This document shows, piece after piece, positions 53,844 through 64,000 of a stretch of 64,000 nucleotides of DNA. The notes under the pieces were generated by a model that was not told the DNA's origin, did not search any database, and worked only from the letters and a program-made list of their open reading frames with translations. The DNA is taken from positions 496,001-560,000 of the forward strand of contig NZ_CP051293.1 of the NCBI RefSeq assembly GCF_013170805.1, in the 5' to 3' direction. The number at the start of each line of letters is the position of its first letter. Position 1 is the stretch's first letter. Origin of the DNA: Mesorhizobium sp. NZP2077 (GTDB taxonomy: Bacteria > Pseudomonadota > Alphaproteobacteria > Rhizobiales > Rhizobiaceae). The position numbers and the translations under genes were made by a program.

Positions 53844-54004
53844 GGATTTTCCTTCCATCGATTTGGCAAACTGTGGTTTTGGGGTGACCTGTCAACCTCA
53901 ACCGCCAAATCGGATCAGAAGGTGTCGCCCAGCGGGTCATTGCGTGACCATTGGATGGCGGCAATGTGCAGCTCAATCACACCGCATTCCGGGAGCAATC
54001 GCTG

Positions 54005-55717
<1,713 letters not shown>

Positions 55718-55778
55718 TGCGAATAGTGATTGGCGGGTAACGATTGGCTTGGGATCGAAAACGGCGCATTATGCGACC

Positions 55779-56273
55779 ATGAACAAGATCCAGATACAGC
55801 GGCGACATAAGTCTACACCCATTGAGACAGACTATGCTCAGTGGTGCGCCGAACAGGGCGCGCTATTGCGCGAAGGTCGTCTTTCCGACCTCGATCGCGA
55901 GAATCTTGCCGAGGAGATCGAGAGTTTGGGGCGGAGTGACAAGAGGGAGATTGCGAACAGACTTGGCACGCTGCTTTTGCATCTGCTGAAGTGGCAATTC
56001 CAGGCGGAACGACGCAAGGCAGGTTGGTTGCTCACCATTCGAGAGCAGCGGTATCAGATCAAGAAGCTGATCGACGAAAGTCCAAGCCTCAAGACCTATC
56101 CGGGAACGCAGCTTTCTGGCGAATTCGAGTTTGCCCGACTGAAAGCGATTGACGAAACGGGTATGCCCGAAAGGAATTTCCCCGTCGATTGTCCTTATCA
56201 AATTGCCGACGTGCTCAATCAGGAATTTTTCCCTGGCGCGCCTTGGTTGCCGGATCAACTCATTCGCGACTAG
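55779..56273 (+). CDS. DUF29-family protein inserted in the urease cluster
   Basis: A 164-residue soluble protein fitting DUF29: YAQWCAEQGALLREGRLSDLDRENLAEEIESLGRSDKREI near the N terminus and LLLHLLKWQFQAE in the middle are family hallmarks. It is common in cyanobacteria and some proteobacteria, often near mobile genes. Composition is lower in GC than ureC. It lies 61 bases after ureC and immediately precedes a membrane-protein gene. It has no urease link by sequence. Confidence 0.8.
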   Translation: MNKIQIQRRHKSTPIETDYAQWCAEQGALLREGRLSDLDRENLAEEIESLGRSDKREIANRLGTLLLHLLKWQFQAERRKAGWLLTIREQRYQIKKLIDESPSLKTYPGTQLSGEFEFARLKAIDETGMPERNFPVDCPYQIADVLNQEFFPGAPWLPDQLIRD

Positions 56274-56276
56274 GGC

Positions 56277-56869
56277 ATGGCCAGCGAAATAGCCTCCCCC
56301 ACGACATCTTCCCACATATCCGCATCGTCATGGGCATGGTGATCGGGCTTGGCGTCACCCGCCTGCTATCGGGGCTCGCCCGCATCGTCCAGCATCCCGG
56401 CCAGTACCGGCTCTATTCCGTGCATCTGGCCTGGGTCGGCTCCATGCTGTTGCTGCTGGTGCATTTCTGGTGGTGGGAGTTCGGCCTCTACGCCATCGAG
56501 ACCTGGACCTTCGGCAAGTATCTATTCCTCATCTTCTACGCGATCACGCTGTTCCTGCTCTGTGCGCTGCTGTTTCCGGATTCGATGCTGGACTACACCA
56601 GCTACGAGGATTTCTTCTATTCGCGCCGCGCCTGGTTTTTCGGCCTCCTGGCGACGACCTATCTGCTCGACGTGGTCGACACGCTGCTGAAGGGGCCCGA
56701 GCACTTTGCCCGCTATGGCAACGAATATCTGTTTCGCACCCCGGTCTTCGTCGCGCTGTGCATTGCCGCCATCCTGGTGCGCAACCGCCGGTTTCACATC
56801 GCCTTCGTCGCCGGCACGCTGATCTATCAGATATCGTTCATCCTGCGGCTCTTCGACACGATCGTATGA
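56277..56869 (+). pseudogene. membrane protein with apparent 5' frameshift
   Basis: From about 56305 the plus-frame reads HDIFPHIRIVMGMVIGLGVTRLLSGLARIV, then several hydrophobic segments, a clear membrane protein of about 180 or more residues. No start codon lies in this frame before the ATG at 56330, although coding-like sequence extends upstream of it. An ATG at 56277, 3 bases after the DUF29 stop, runs MASEIASP in another frame. One extra base in the run of five C (56296-56300) would join the two. Either a 1-base deletion inactivated or shortened the gene, or the real start is 56330 (179 residues). Function is unknown. Confidence 0.6.
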
Positions 56870-56913
56870 CTACAGCGGATGGTCTAGAGTCGAGGGAAAG
56901 GCAGGATTTTACC

Positions 56914-57519
56914 ATGTACAAGGCCATCGGATCGCGGGGGTCCCGGGTCAGCCGCGTTCTCTGGATGCTCGAGGAACTCGGGCAGCCCTATGAATTCGTC
57001 GAGGTCAAACTGCGCTCGCCGGAAGCCTATGCGCTCAATCCGTCGGGTAAGGTGCCGATCCTTATCGACGGCGAGCTGACGGTGACGGATTCGGCGGCGA
57101 TCTGCGTCTATCTGGCCGACAAGCACGCGGACAAAGGCATGGGCGCCAATCCAGGTGTCGCCGGCCGTGCCGAGATGGATTCCTGGATGCATTTTGCCCA
57201 GAGCGAGTTCGAGGCGCCGCTGTGGAACAAATTGCGCCACCGCTTCCTGCTGCCCAGGGAAGTGCGGGTCGATGTCGGCCCCGCGGCGGCCTATGATTTT
57301 GCTTCGGAAGCCAAGGCGCTGGACCGCCGGCTTGGCGACAAAAATTTTGCGCTCGGCGAGCGATTTTCCGCCGTCGACGTGTTGCTCGGCGACATGGGCA
57401 GTTGGGCCCGCGCCGGAAAATTTCCGATCGAGTCCGACCGCGTCAACGCCTATCTCGACCGCGTGCTGGCGCGGCCCGCCCGTGCGCGGGCACAAGCCAA
57501 CGGAGGCTCCATGAAATGA
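56914..57519 (+). CDS. glutathione S-transferase-family protein
   Basis: A 201-residue GST with [21 protein letters not shown] at the N terminus, the cis-Pro block [11 protein letters not shown], the GSH block [19 protein letters not shown] and a helical C domain with [12 protein letters not shown]. The start at 56914 has AAGGCAGG about 8 bases upstream. It overlaps the ureE start by 4 bases (ATGA), so it is translationally coupled to a urease accessory gene. This coupling is unexpected and of unknown meaning. Confidence 0.85.
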   Translation: MYKAIGSRGSRVSRVLWMLEELGQPYEFVEVKLRSPEAYALNPSGKVPILIDGELTVTDSAAICVYLADKHADKGMGANPGVAGRAEMDSWMHFAQSEFEAPLWNKLRHRFLLPREVRVDVGPAAAYDFASEAKALDRRLGDKNFALGERFSAVDVLLGDMGSWARAGKFPIESDRVNAYLDRVLARPARARAQANGGSMK

Positions 57520-58136
57520 AGCTCAACCTCAACACCGACTTCACCAAATTCCCGCGCGCCGTCTCCGTACTGCCCGCCGGCAATGCCGGAAAAACGGCGC
57601 CCTCCGGCCAAGCGGTTCTCCCTCATGACGAGCGGCATCTGCGCCGCCGTGCCATCGAACTTGCCGACGGCAGCAAGGTGCTGGTCGACCTGCCCGAACC
57701 CGTTGCCCTGAACGATGGCGACCGACTGGTGCTGGAGGATGGCCGTCATGTCGAGATCCTTGCGGCGCCGGAGGAGGTCTATGACATCCGCGCCCGTGAC
57801 GGCGTACATCTGACCGAGCTTGCCTGGCATATCGGCAACCGTCATCTCGCGGCAGGCATCGAGGCGGATCGCATCGTCATCCTGCGCGATCACGTCATCA
57901 AGGCGATGCTGGAGGGGCTTGGCGCCACGGTGCGCGAGGTCTCCGAACCGTTCAAGCCGGTTCGCGGCGCCTATTCCGGGCATGGCGGCGGCCATGGTCA
58001 TGACCATGGCCACGATCACAGCCATGCCGAGGCGCACGCGCATAGCCATGGTGAGGCACATTCCCATTCGCACAGCGAATCGCATTCCCACGCTCACAGC
58101 CATTCGCACGCCGGCCATCACCACGATCATGACTGA
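57516..58136 (+). CDS. ureE: urease accessory protein UreE with long His-rich tail
   Basis: Nickel-carrying metallochaperone for urease. The 206-residue protein has a peptide-binding N domain ([25 protein letters not shown]) and a metal-binding C domain ([25 protein letters not shown]), then a tail of about 50 residues with 22 His. The tail should bind several Ni2+ ions and act as a reservoir. It is longer than in many UreE proteins. The gene overlaps GST upstream and ureF downstream (8 bases). Confidence 0.96.
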   Translation: MKLNLNTDFTKFPRAVSVLPAGNAGKTAPSGQAVLPHDERHLRRRAIELADGSKVLVDLPEPVALNDGDRLVLEDGRHVEILAAPEEVYDIRARDGVHLTELAWHIGNRHLAAGIEADRIVILRDHVIKAMLEGLGATVREVSEPFKPVRGAYSGHGGGHGHDHGHDHSHAEAHAHSHGEAHSHSHSESHSHAHSHSHAGHHHDHD

Positions 58137-58800
58137 CCAGCCTTCGAACATCGCCCTGCTGCGGCTGATGGCGTGGCTGTCGCCGGCCTTCCCGGTCGGC
58201 GGCTTTGCCTATAGCCACGGCCTGGAGCGCGCGGTGCATGATGGGTTGGTGGCCGATGCCGCCAGCCTTGCCGGCTGGTTGGAGACGCTGGTTGAAATGG
58301 GTTCAGGTTGGAACGATGCGGTGCTCTTTGCCGAGAGCTGGCGCTGCGCACGTCACGCCGGCGATCTCGACGTCGTCGCCGCACTGGCCGAGGCGCTCGC
58401 CGGCTCACGCGAGCGCCACACCGAGACCATGCTGCAAGGTTCAGCCTTCCTCAAGGCTGCCGCCGCCTGGCCCAATCCCGTGCTGGAGCGCTTGCCGGCC
58501 GAATGCCCCTATTGCATCGCTGTCGGCGCCATTGCCGGTGGCAATGGCATTGCGCTGCAGGATGCGCTGGCCGCCTTCCTGCAAACCTTCTTCTCCAATC
58601 TCGTCCAGGCGACGATCAGGCTCGGTGTCGTCGGCCAGAGCGAGGCCACCACACTTCTGGCCGGCTTCGAGCCGCTGGCTCTGGCGACCGCCGCCCGCGC
58701 GTCCCGTTCGACACTGGACGATCTCGGCGGCTGTGCCTTCGTCTCCGACGTCATGGCGATGAAGCACGAAACCCAGTATTCGCGGCTGTTCCGCTCATGA
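58129..58800 (+). CDS. ureF: urease accessory protein UreF
   Basis: Component of the UreDFG complex that gates GTP-driven nickel delivery. The 223-residue helical protein has the family motif [22 protein letters not shown] near the start and [19 protein letters not shown] residues in the C half. It begins within the His-rich tail of ureE, an 8-base overlap, and ends by overlapping the next membrane-protein gene by 4. Confidence 0.95.
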   Translation: MTDQPSNIALLRLMAWLSPAFPVGGFAYSHGLERAVHDGLVADAASLAGWLETLVEMGSGWNDAVLFAESWRCARHAGDLDVVAALAEALAGSRERHTETMLQGSAFLKAAAAWPNPVLERLPAECPYCIAVGAIAGGNGIALQDALAAFLQTFFSNLVQATIRLGVVGQSEATTLLAGFEPLALATAARASRSTLDDLGGCAFVSDVMAMKHETQYSRLFRS

Positions 58801-59233
58801 TCGTCCTCGCCTTTGGCCTATCCTTCGTCCTGCTGCTGATCACCGCCCTGCATGTCTATTGGGGCATTGGCGGCATCTGGCCGGGCAGGGATGCGGCGTC
58901 CTGCGCCCACGCTGTTGTCGGTTTTCGCGGCGTCGATGAAATGCCGACGCCGTTCGCCAGCTTCGCCATTGCCGCCTGTCTCGGCCTGGCGACGCTCTGG
59001 CCGCTGGCGCTCATCGGCTTCTTTGCCTCGCCCTTCCCCAGGGAAGGCCTTGCCGCCACCGCGCTGCTCATCGGGCTGGTGTTCCTGGGGCGCGGCATAG
59101 CCGGCTTCACGCCGTGGTGGCGGCGGCTGGCGCCCGAGCAGCCTTTCGCGCGGCTCGATACCAGCTATTATTCGCCGCTCTGCCTGTTGATCGGGCTCGG
59201 CTTCGCCATCCTCGCCATCATGGAGTTCCCGAC

Positions 59234-59237
<4 letters not shown>
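58797..59237 (+). CDS. DUF3995 membrane protein between ureF and ureG
   Basis: A 146-residue protein with about four hydrophobic segments. [19 protein letters not shown] near residue 10 is the hallmark of DUF3995. It overlaps ureF (ATGA) and ureG (4 bases), so it is locked into the urease transcript. The family has no established urease role; membrane support for nickel handling is only a guess. Confidence 0.8.
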
Positions 59238-59875
<638 letters not shown>

Positions 59876-59962
59876 CAGACAAGAAGCTCTCCCTGCACCA
59901 ACCAAAACCCGTTGCGGGCAGCCGTCGGTCGCGGCATTCTCGCCAAAACCGGAGGATTTTCC

Positions 59963-60730
59963 ATGAGCATTGCCCGCCTGCAGAAAGAAACGCTGACCAA
60001 CCTGCCCTACTATGAAGAGCGCGTCGATCTCGCCGCGGCCTTCCGCTGGACGGCGCGGCTCAACATGCATGAGGCGGTGGCCAATCATTTCTCGCTGTCG
60101 GTCAACGAGGACGGCACCAAATTCCTGATGAATCCCAACCAGGTGCATTTTTCGCGCATCAAGGCGAGCGACCTGCTGCTGATTGACGCCAACGATCCCG
60201 AAACGCTGACCGGCCCCAACGCGCCCGATCCGACCGCCTGGGGCCTGCACGGCGCCATCCACCGCAACGTGCCGCATGCGCGCTGCGCCATGCATGTGCA
60301 CTCCATCCACGCCACGGTGCTGGCCTCGCTCGCCGACTCGACGCTGCCGCCGATCGACCAGAATTCGGCGATGTTCTTCAACCGCCATGTCGTCGACGCC
60401 CATTATGGCGGGCTGGCCTTCGAGGAAGAAGGCGAGCGTTGCTCGCAGCTTCTGACCGATCCCAAGGTCAAGGTCATGGTGATGGGCAATCACGGTGTGA
60501 TGGTCATCGGCGACACGGTCGCCGATGCCTTCAACCGCATGTTCTATTTCGAGCGAGCCGCCGAGACCTATATCAAGGCGCTGTGGACCGGCCGGCCGCT
60601 GCGCACACTGTCCGACGCGATCGCCGAGAAGGCGGCGAGCGAGATGGACGACTATCCCGGCCAGGCCGAACGTCATCTCGCCGAGTTGAAGGCGATCCTC
60701 GACGAGCAGGAACCCGTCTACCGGAATTAA
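59963..60730 (+). CDS. class II aldolase/adducin-family protein
   Basis: A 255-residue zinc enzyme of the fuculose-phosphate aldolase type. The zinc motif is AMHVHSIHATVL, with a further His in MGNHGVMVIGDTV. The catalytic Glu region is LNMHEAVANHFSL. The substrate, an aldehyde or sugar phosphate, is unknown. GGAGGA stands 5 bases before the ATG at 59963. Its stop overlaps the convergent HAD gene by 4 bases. Confidence 0.87.
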   Translation: MSIARLQKETLTNLPYYEERVDLAAAFRWTARLNMHEAVANHFSLSVNEDGTKFLMNPNQVHFSRIKASDLLLIDANDPETLTGPNAPDPTAWGLHGAIHRNVPHARCAMHVHSIHATVLASLADSTLPPIDQNSAMFFNRHVVDAHYGGLAFEEEGERCSQLLTDPKVKVMVMGNHGVMVIGDTVADAFNRMFYFERAAETYIKALWTGRPLRTLSDAIAEKAASEMDDYPGQAERHLAELKAILDEQEPVYRN

Positions 60731-61359
60731 AGGCCGAGTTCGGCGCGCAATTCCTCGGCGCTGTTGATGACGACGGCGCCGGGCGGTCCTTCCATCGGCT
60801 TTTCCGGCCAGAAGATCGTCTTCATGCCTGCCGCCAGCCCCGCCATGGCGCCCGGCCAGCTGTCGTCGACCGCGACCGCGTACGCGGGATCGACATCGGC
60901 CAGATAGGCGGCGCGCAGGAAAGGCTCTGCGTGCGGTTTTCCATCGCGCACGTCGTTGCGGCTGATCGTCTTCATGCCGGGATAGAAGAGGCCGACCATG
61001 CGCAGATTGGCGTCGACGATCATCCGGTCCGAATTGGAGACCACCGCCTGCTGTACGCCAAGCGCTCGTAATTCGTTGAAGACCTCGATGGCGCCAGGGC
61101 GCGGCTTTAGGCCCTCGATCAGCGGCAGATAGTGCTCGTATTTGCGCATGATCCAATCGTCGAAGGGCAGGTCCAAGCCGAATTCGTCGCGCATCATTTC
61201 ATAGACCGGCCAGGCGGCGACGCCGAGCACGCGCTCATGCAGGTCGGCAGGCGGCTTGAGACCGACATTGCGCATCGCCGCCACCAGGGCCGCCTCGTGG
61301 AGCGGCTCGCTGTCGACCAGCGTGCCGTCCATGTCCCAGAAAACCGCCTTCGGTGTCAT
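60727..61359 (-). CDS. HAD-superfamily phosphatase
   Basis: A 210-residue HAD hydrolase. Motif I is WDMDGTLVD (nucleophile and acid Asp), motif II is VVSNSDR, motif III has DVRDGKPHAEPF, and motif IV is VAVDDSW. Its helical cap places it near beta-phosphoglucomutase/2-deoxyglucose-6-phosphatase-type enzymes. It is divergent from the SorC-type regulator, so it may act on a sugar or polyol phosphate controlled by it. Substrate is inferred only. Confidence 0.88.
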   Translation of the reverse strand: MTPKAVFWDMDGTLVDSEPLHEAALVAAMRNVGLKPPADLHERVLGVAAWPVYEMMRDEFGLDLPFDDWIMRKYEHYLPLIEGLKPRPGAIEVFNELRALGVQQAVVSNSDRMIVDANLRMVGLFYPGMKTISRNDVRDGKPHAEPFLRAAYLADVDPAYAVAVDDSWPGAMAGLAAGMKTIFWPEKPMEGPPGAVVINSAEELRAELGL

Positions 61360-61508
61360 GCAGCGCTCCTTTTTTCGATCCCTTAAAGGGTTTGCGCCAG
61401 GAGATAAACCGTCGGGATCACAGAAGGTGGCTGCGACTGGAACCGAAGCCGCCTTGCTTTCTCCAGCCGGAGACTGATGGCGGGACAATACCGGTCTCGC
61501 AGTTGCGA

Positions 61509-61535
61509 ACAATTGCCCTTTATATTGACAATTGC
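61509..61535. promoter_or_regulatory. candidate operator: ACAATTGC direct repeat upstream of the SorC-type gene
   Basis: ACAATTGC occurs at 61509-61516 and 61528-61535, 19 bases apart, close to two helical turns. Each contains the palindrome CAATTG. The sequence between is AT-rich (CCTTTATATTG). It sits 42 bases before the regulator start and about 150 from the divergent HAD gene start. A SorC-family protein binding both repeats could control both directions. Confidence 0.5.
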
Positions 61536-61577
61536 GCAGACCGCCGTTCCCTGCGAAACTAGGAGCGGACCGCCTCG

Positions 61578-62564
61578 ATGAACGGCGGCCTTGGGAGGCA
61601 GGACGTGAATACCCGGCAGGACGGCGGCAGCAACAGGCTGGACGACGCGGCGCGCGCCGGCTGGCTTTATTATGTTGCCGGCAACACACAGGACCAGATC
61701 GCTGCCACGCTCGGCATTTCGCGGCAGACGGCGCAGCGACTAGTCTCGCTGGCGGTGTCGGAAGGCTTGATCAAGGTTCGTGTCGACCATCCGATCGCCA
61801 ACTGCCTTGATCTCGCGGCCCGGCTGAGATCACGCTTCGCGCTCGACCTGGTCGAGGTGGTGCCGAGCGATCCGAATTCATCCTCCACCACCATCGGCAT
61901 CGCCGAGGCTGCGGCCGCCGAGATCGAGCGGCGGCTGCGCTCGCCGACGCCGATCGTCATGGGCATCGGCACCGGGCGTACGTTGAAGGCGGCGATCGAA
62001 CAATTGCCGCCGATGGAATGCCCGCAGCACAAGGTGGTCTCCTTGACCGGCAACATTTCGCCTGATGGTTCGGCCGCCTTCTACAACGTCATCTTCACCA
62101 TGGCCGACCGGGTCAAGGCGCGCTCCTTCCCGATGCCGCTGCCGGTCATCGCCTCGTCGCCGGAGGAGCGCGAGATGCTGCTCAACCAGCCGATGATCCA
62201 GCCGACGCTGGCGCTGGCGGCGGAGGCCGACGTCACCTTCATCGGCATTGGCGATCTCGGTCCCAGGGCACCGCTCTACGAGGATGGCTTCATTTCCGAA
62301 AGCGAGTTGAAGGCGCTGCAGAAGGCTGGCGGCGTCGCCGAAATCGTCGGCTGGGTGTTCGACAGGGAAGGCCGCATGATCGAGGGGATCACCAACGACC
62401 GGGTGTCATCGGCGTCGTTGCCGTCACGCGAAAAATCACTTGTCATTGCGCTCGCCATGGGCGAGCGCAAGCTGCCGGGTATCCTGGCTGCGGCCAACCG
62501 GCGGCTGATCAACGGGCTCATCACCGATGAGCGGACGGCCGCGGCCCTTTTGGCCGCCATCTGA
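61578..62564 (+). CDS. SorC/DeoR-type sugar-binding transcriptional regulator
   Basis: A 328-residue regulator. The N-terminal HTH (about 30-65: YVAGNTQDQIAATLGISRQTAQRLVSLAV) is followed by the SorC-type sugar-binding domain with MGIGTGRTLKAAIEQLP, SLTGNISPDGSAAFYNV and FIGIGDLGPRAPLYEDG. These domains bind sugar phosphates or polyols. A GTG start at 61605 is possible. It is divergent from the HAD gene. Confidence 0.9.
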   Translation: MNGGLGRQDVNTRQDGGSNRLDDAARAGWLYYVAGNTQDQIAATLGISRQTAQRLVSLAVSEGLIKVRVDHPIANCLDLAARLRSRFALDLVEVVPSDPNSSSTTIGIAEAAAAEIERRLRSPTPIVMGIGTGRTLKAAIEQLPPMECPQHKVVSLTGNISPDGSAAFYNVIFTMADRVKARSFPMPLPVIASSPEEREMLLNQPMIQPTLALAAEADVTFIGIGDLGPRAPLYEDGFISESELKALQKAGGVAEIVGWVFDREGRMIEGITNDRVSSASLPSREKSLVIALAMGERKLPGILAAANRRLINGLITDERTAAALLAAI

Positions 62565-62628
62565 CCGGCGCCGCTGCGCTTGCGAGCCGTCACGGTACCG
62601 CAACTGCTTTTCGATAAAGCCAACAATC

Positions 62629-62814
62629 CTATCTATGCCTGCCAAAGGGGTCGTTGCCATCGAGGAAACCGACGTCGCGCTGCAAATGCGGCGACAGGTC
62701 CCTGATGTCGAGATGCGCCTTTTTTCTGGTCGCGAACCAGCCGAATCCGTCAGTGAGCCACGAAATCCAGCGGTGATCGGGAGCGGGAGTGCATTTTTGT
62801 TGCGCCATGGTCAT
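62629..62814 (-). CDS. DUF1127-type small protein
   Basis: A 61-residue protein whose C-terminal half (DIRDLSPHLQRDVGFLDGN) has the L..LS..L..DIG pattern of DUF1127 (YjiS-like). Short DUF1127 proteins of alphaproteobacteria bind RNA and tune phosphate and carbon metabolism. This member is longer at the N terminus. GAAGG lies 9 bases before the ATG at 62814. It is divergent from the LysR-type gene. Confidence 0.75.
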   Translation of the reverse strand: MTMAQQKCTPAPDHRWISWLTDGFGWFATRKKAHLDIRDLSPHLQRDVGFLDGNDPFGRHR

Positions 62815-62924
62815 GATCGTGAACCTTCGCTATCCTGAACCCGAATGACGGGCTGACACTGAATGTCGGTCTTGCCGGGCAGCTTTGCCAATCGAACGTC
62901 GATAAGGACCCATAAGGAGGCCTT

Positions 62925-63830
62925 ATGCCCGATCTGAGCTCGCCACAGCTTTCGCAACTCCCGCCGCTGCAGGCGATTCGGGTGTTCGAAGCGGTGGCGC
63001 GGCAGCTTTCCTTCACCAAGGCCGCCGTGGAACTCGGCATGACACAAGCTGCGGTCAGCTATCAGATCAAGGTGCTGGAGGAGCGCGTCGGTTCACCGCT
63101 GTTCCTGCGCCGGCCGCGGCAGATCGAGTTGACCGAAGCCGGACAGCGCCTCGCGCCCGCCGTCAGCGAGGCCTTTGCCATTCTTGGCCAGGCCTATGCC
63201 GCGGCGCGCGGCGGCGCGGACGGGCTGTTGTGCGTCACCACGGTACTCACCTTTGCCTCGAACTGGCTGGCGCATCATCTGGGCTCGTTCCAGATGGCTC
63301 ATCCCGCGCTTGCCGTGCGGTTGGAGACGTCGAGCCGGCTGACGGATTTCGCCCGCGAGGATATCGACCTCGCCATCCGCTCGGGCGGCGGCAAATGGCC
63401 GGGCCTGGAAGCCCACAAGCTGCTCGACGCCGATTTCACGCCGATGCTGAGCCCGAAGCTGGCGGCAAGCATCGGCGGCGTCAAGGAGCCGGCCGACCTG
63501 TTGCGGCTGCCGATCCTCGATCCGGGCGACGTCTGGTGGACGCAATGGTTCGAGACGGCAGGTGTGCACGCGCACGACCTTGCCACGCGGCCCGGCAGCA
63601 GCATGGGCGCGCAGGCCTACGAGGCCAATGCGGCCATTGCCGGTCACGGCGTGGCGATCCTGACCAGGGCGCTGTTCAAGGCGGAGCTCGCCGAAGGTCG
63701 CCTGATCCAACCGTTCGACCTGGTCGGCGACGACGGCCATGCCTACTGGCTGGTCTATCCCGAAGCGCGCCGCAACGTGCCGAAGATCCGCGCCTTCCGC
63801 GACTGGCTGCTGGCCGAGATCGCCTGCTGA
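62925..63830 (+). CDS. LysR-family transcriptional regulator, GcvA-like
   Basis: A 301-residue LysR protein. The winged HTH (about 12-72: LQAIRVFEAVARQLSFTKAAVELGMTQAAVSYQIKVLE) is followed by a GcvA-like effector domain (DIDLAIRSGGGKWPGLEAHKLL, ILTRALFKAELAEGRLIQPF). The effector is unknown. A target could be the divergent DUF1127 gene or a gene beyond the window. AGGAGG precedes the ATG at 62925. Confidence 0.92.
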   Translation: MPDLSSPQLSQLPPLQAIRVFEAVARQLSFTKAAVELGMTQAAVSYQIKVLEERVGSPLFLRRPRQIELTEAGQRLAPAVSEAFAILGQAYAAARGGADGLLCVTTVLTFASNWLAHHLGSFQMAHPALAVRLETSSRLTDFAREDIDLAIRSGGGKWPGLEAHKLLDADFTPMLSPKLAASIGGVKEPADLLRLPILDPGDVWWTQWFETAGVHAHDLATRPGSSMGAQAYEANAAIAGHGVAILTRALFKAELAEGRLIQPFDLVGDDGHAYWLVYPEARRNVPKIRAFRDWLLAEIAC

Positions 63831-64000
63831 CAGGCGCAGCGCAGCCGCTTCAGGCCTCCATGTCTTCCTGTCCCGTCGCCTGAAATTCGGCACGGGGGCG
63901 CGGCTTGCCGCCCCGAGTTTTCGTGAGTCCCTCGCGCGCCGGGAAGACCGAGTGCTGCACTGCAGCATCGAATCCGGCTTGACATAATTCACGCCAGGTG
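63831..64000. other. end of window, no gene recognised
   Basis: The last 170 bases after the LysR-type gene contain no frame with coding support on either strand. A gene beyond the boundary may begin or end just outside. Confidence 0.4.

Overview
The window looks like chromosomal DNA of a Mesorhizobium-type alphaproteobacterium (Rhizobiales). It is GC-rich and densely packed, with short ATGA/GTGA overlaps. It carries the rhizobial gene order hisB-DUF2628-hisH-hisA-hisF-hisE-coaA beside hslVU, a split urease cluster, a DUF1045-phnM-phnN block, and a NodF/NodE-like acyl carrier protein and ketosynthase pair. No integrase, intact insertion sequence, prophage or CRISPR array was seen. The assignment to Mesorhizobium is inference from gene content and remembered protein sequences.

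Layout. 1-2.3 kb: end of a metallo-beta-lactamase-fold gene and an HtrA/DegP protease. 2.3-8.1 kb (minus): histidine operon (hisB, H, A, F, E) with a DUF2628 protein, a DUF1330 protein and an arginase-fold protein inserted, ending in coaA. 8.3-12.5 kb (plus): hslV, an acetyltransferase, a DUF2585 membrane protein, hslU and DUF1402. 12.5-16.4 kb: a ferredoxin reductase, Rieske ferredoxin and membrane desaturase set, divergent from a LacI-type regulator. 16.5-17.2 kb: a lone glycosyltransferase-like gene of different composition. 17.4-33.5 kb: inositol uptake and catabolism (ABC transporter, iolG, SDR, second dehydrogenase, iolR, iolC-DUF2090, iolD, iolE, iolB), interrupted by a DAHP synthase gene, a LysE exporter and a WYL regulator. 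33.6-37.3 kb: DUF1045, phnM, phnN and a membrane-protein pair. 37.3-42.7 kb: a sugar ABC transporter and its divergent LacI regulator. 42.8-49.1 kb: PhnA-like protein, tRNA-Arg(CCG), DUF1003, a penicillin-binding lipoprotein, an aldose-epimerase-like protein, a P-loop kinase, a basic Lys/Ala-rich protein and a GST. 49.3-50.8 kb: the NodE/NodF-like pair. 51.0-59.9 kb: urease structural and accessory genes (ureD, A, J, B, C, E, F, G) with several unrelated insertions. 60-64 kb: class II aldolase, HAD phosphatase, SorC-family regulator, DUF1127 and a LysR regulator.

How the genes work together. The inositol genes form a likely IolR regulon: GGAA-N6-TTCC or near-matching boxes lie at the promoters before the transporter and before iolC. 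The urease genes supply the apoenzyme (A, B, C), GTP-driven nickel insertion (D, E, F, G) and a nickel permease (J). The most striking regulatory structure is a complete transcription attenuator before the DAHP synthase gene. A short leader ORF has a Tyr-Trp-Tyr-Phe codon run, there are mutually exclusive hairpins, and a U-rich terminator follows. The promoter is placed so that the leader AUG would be the first transcribed base.
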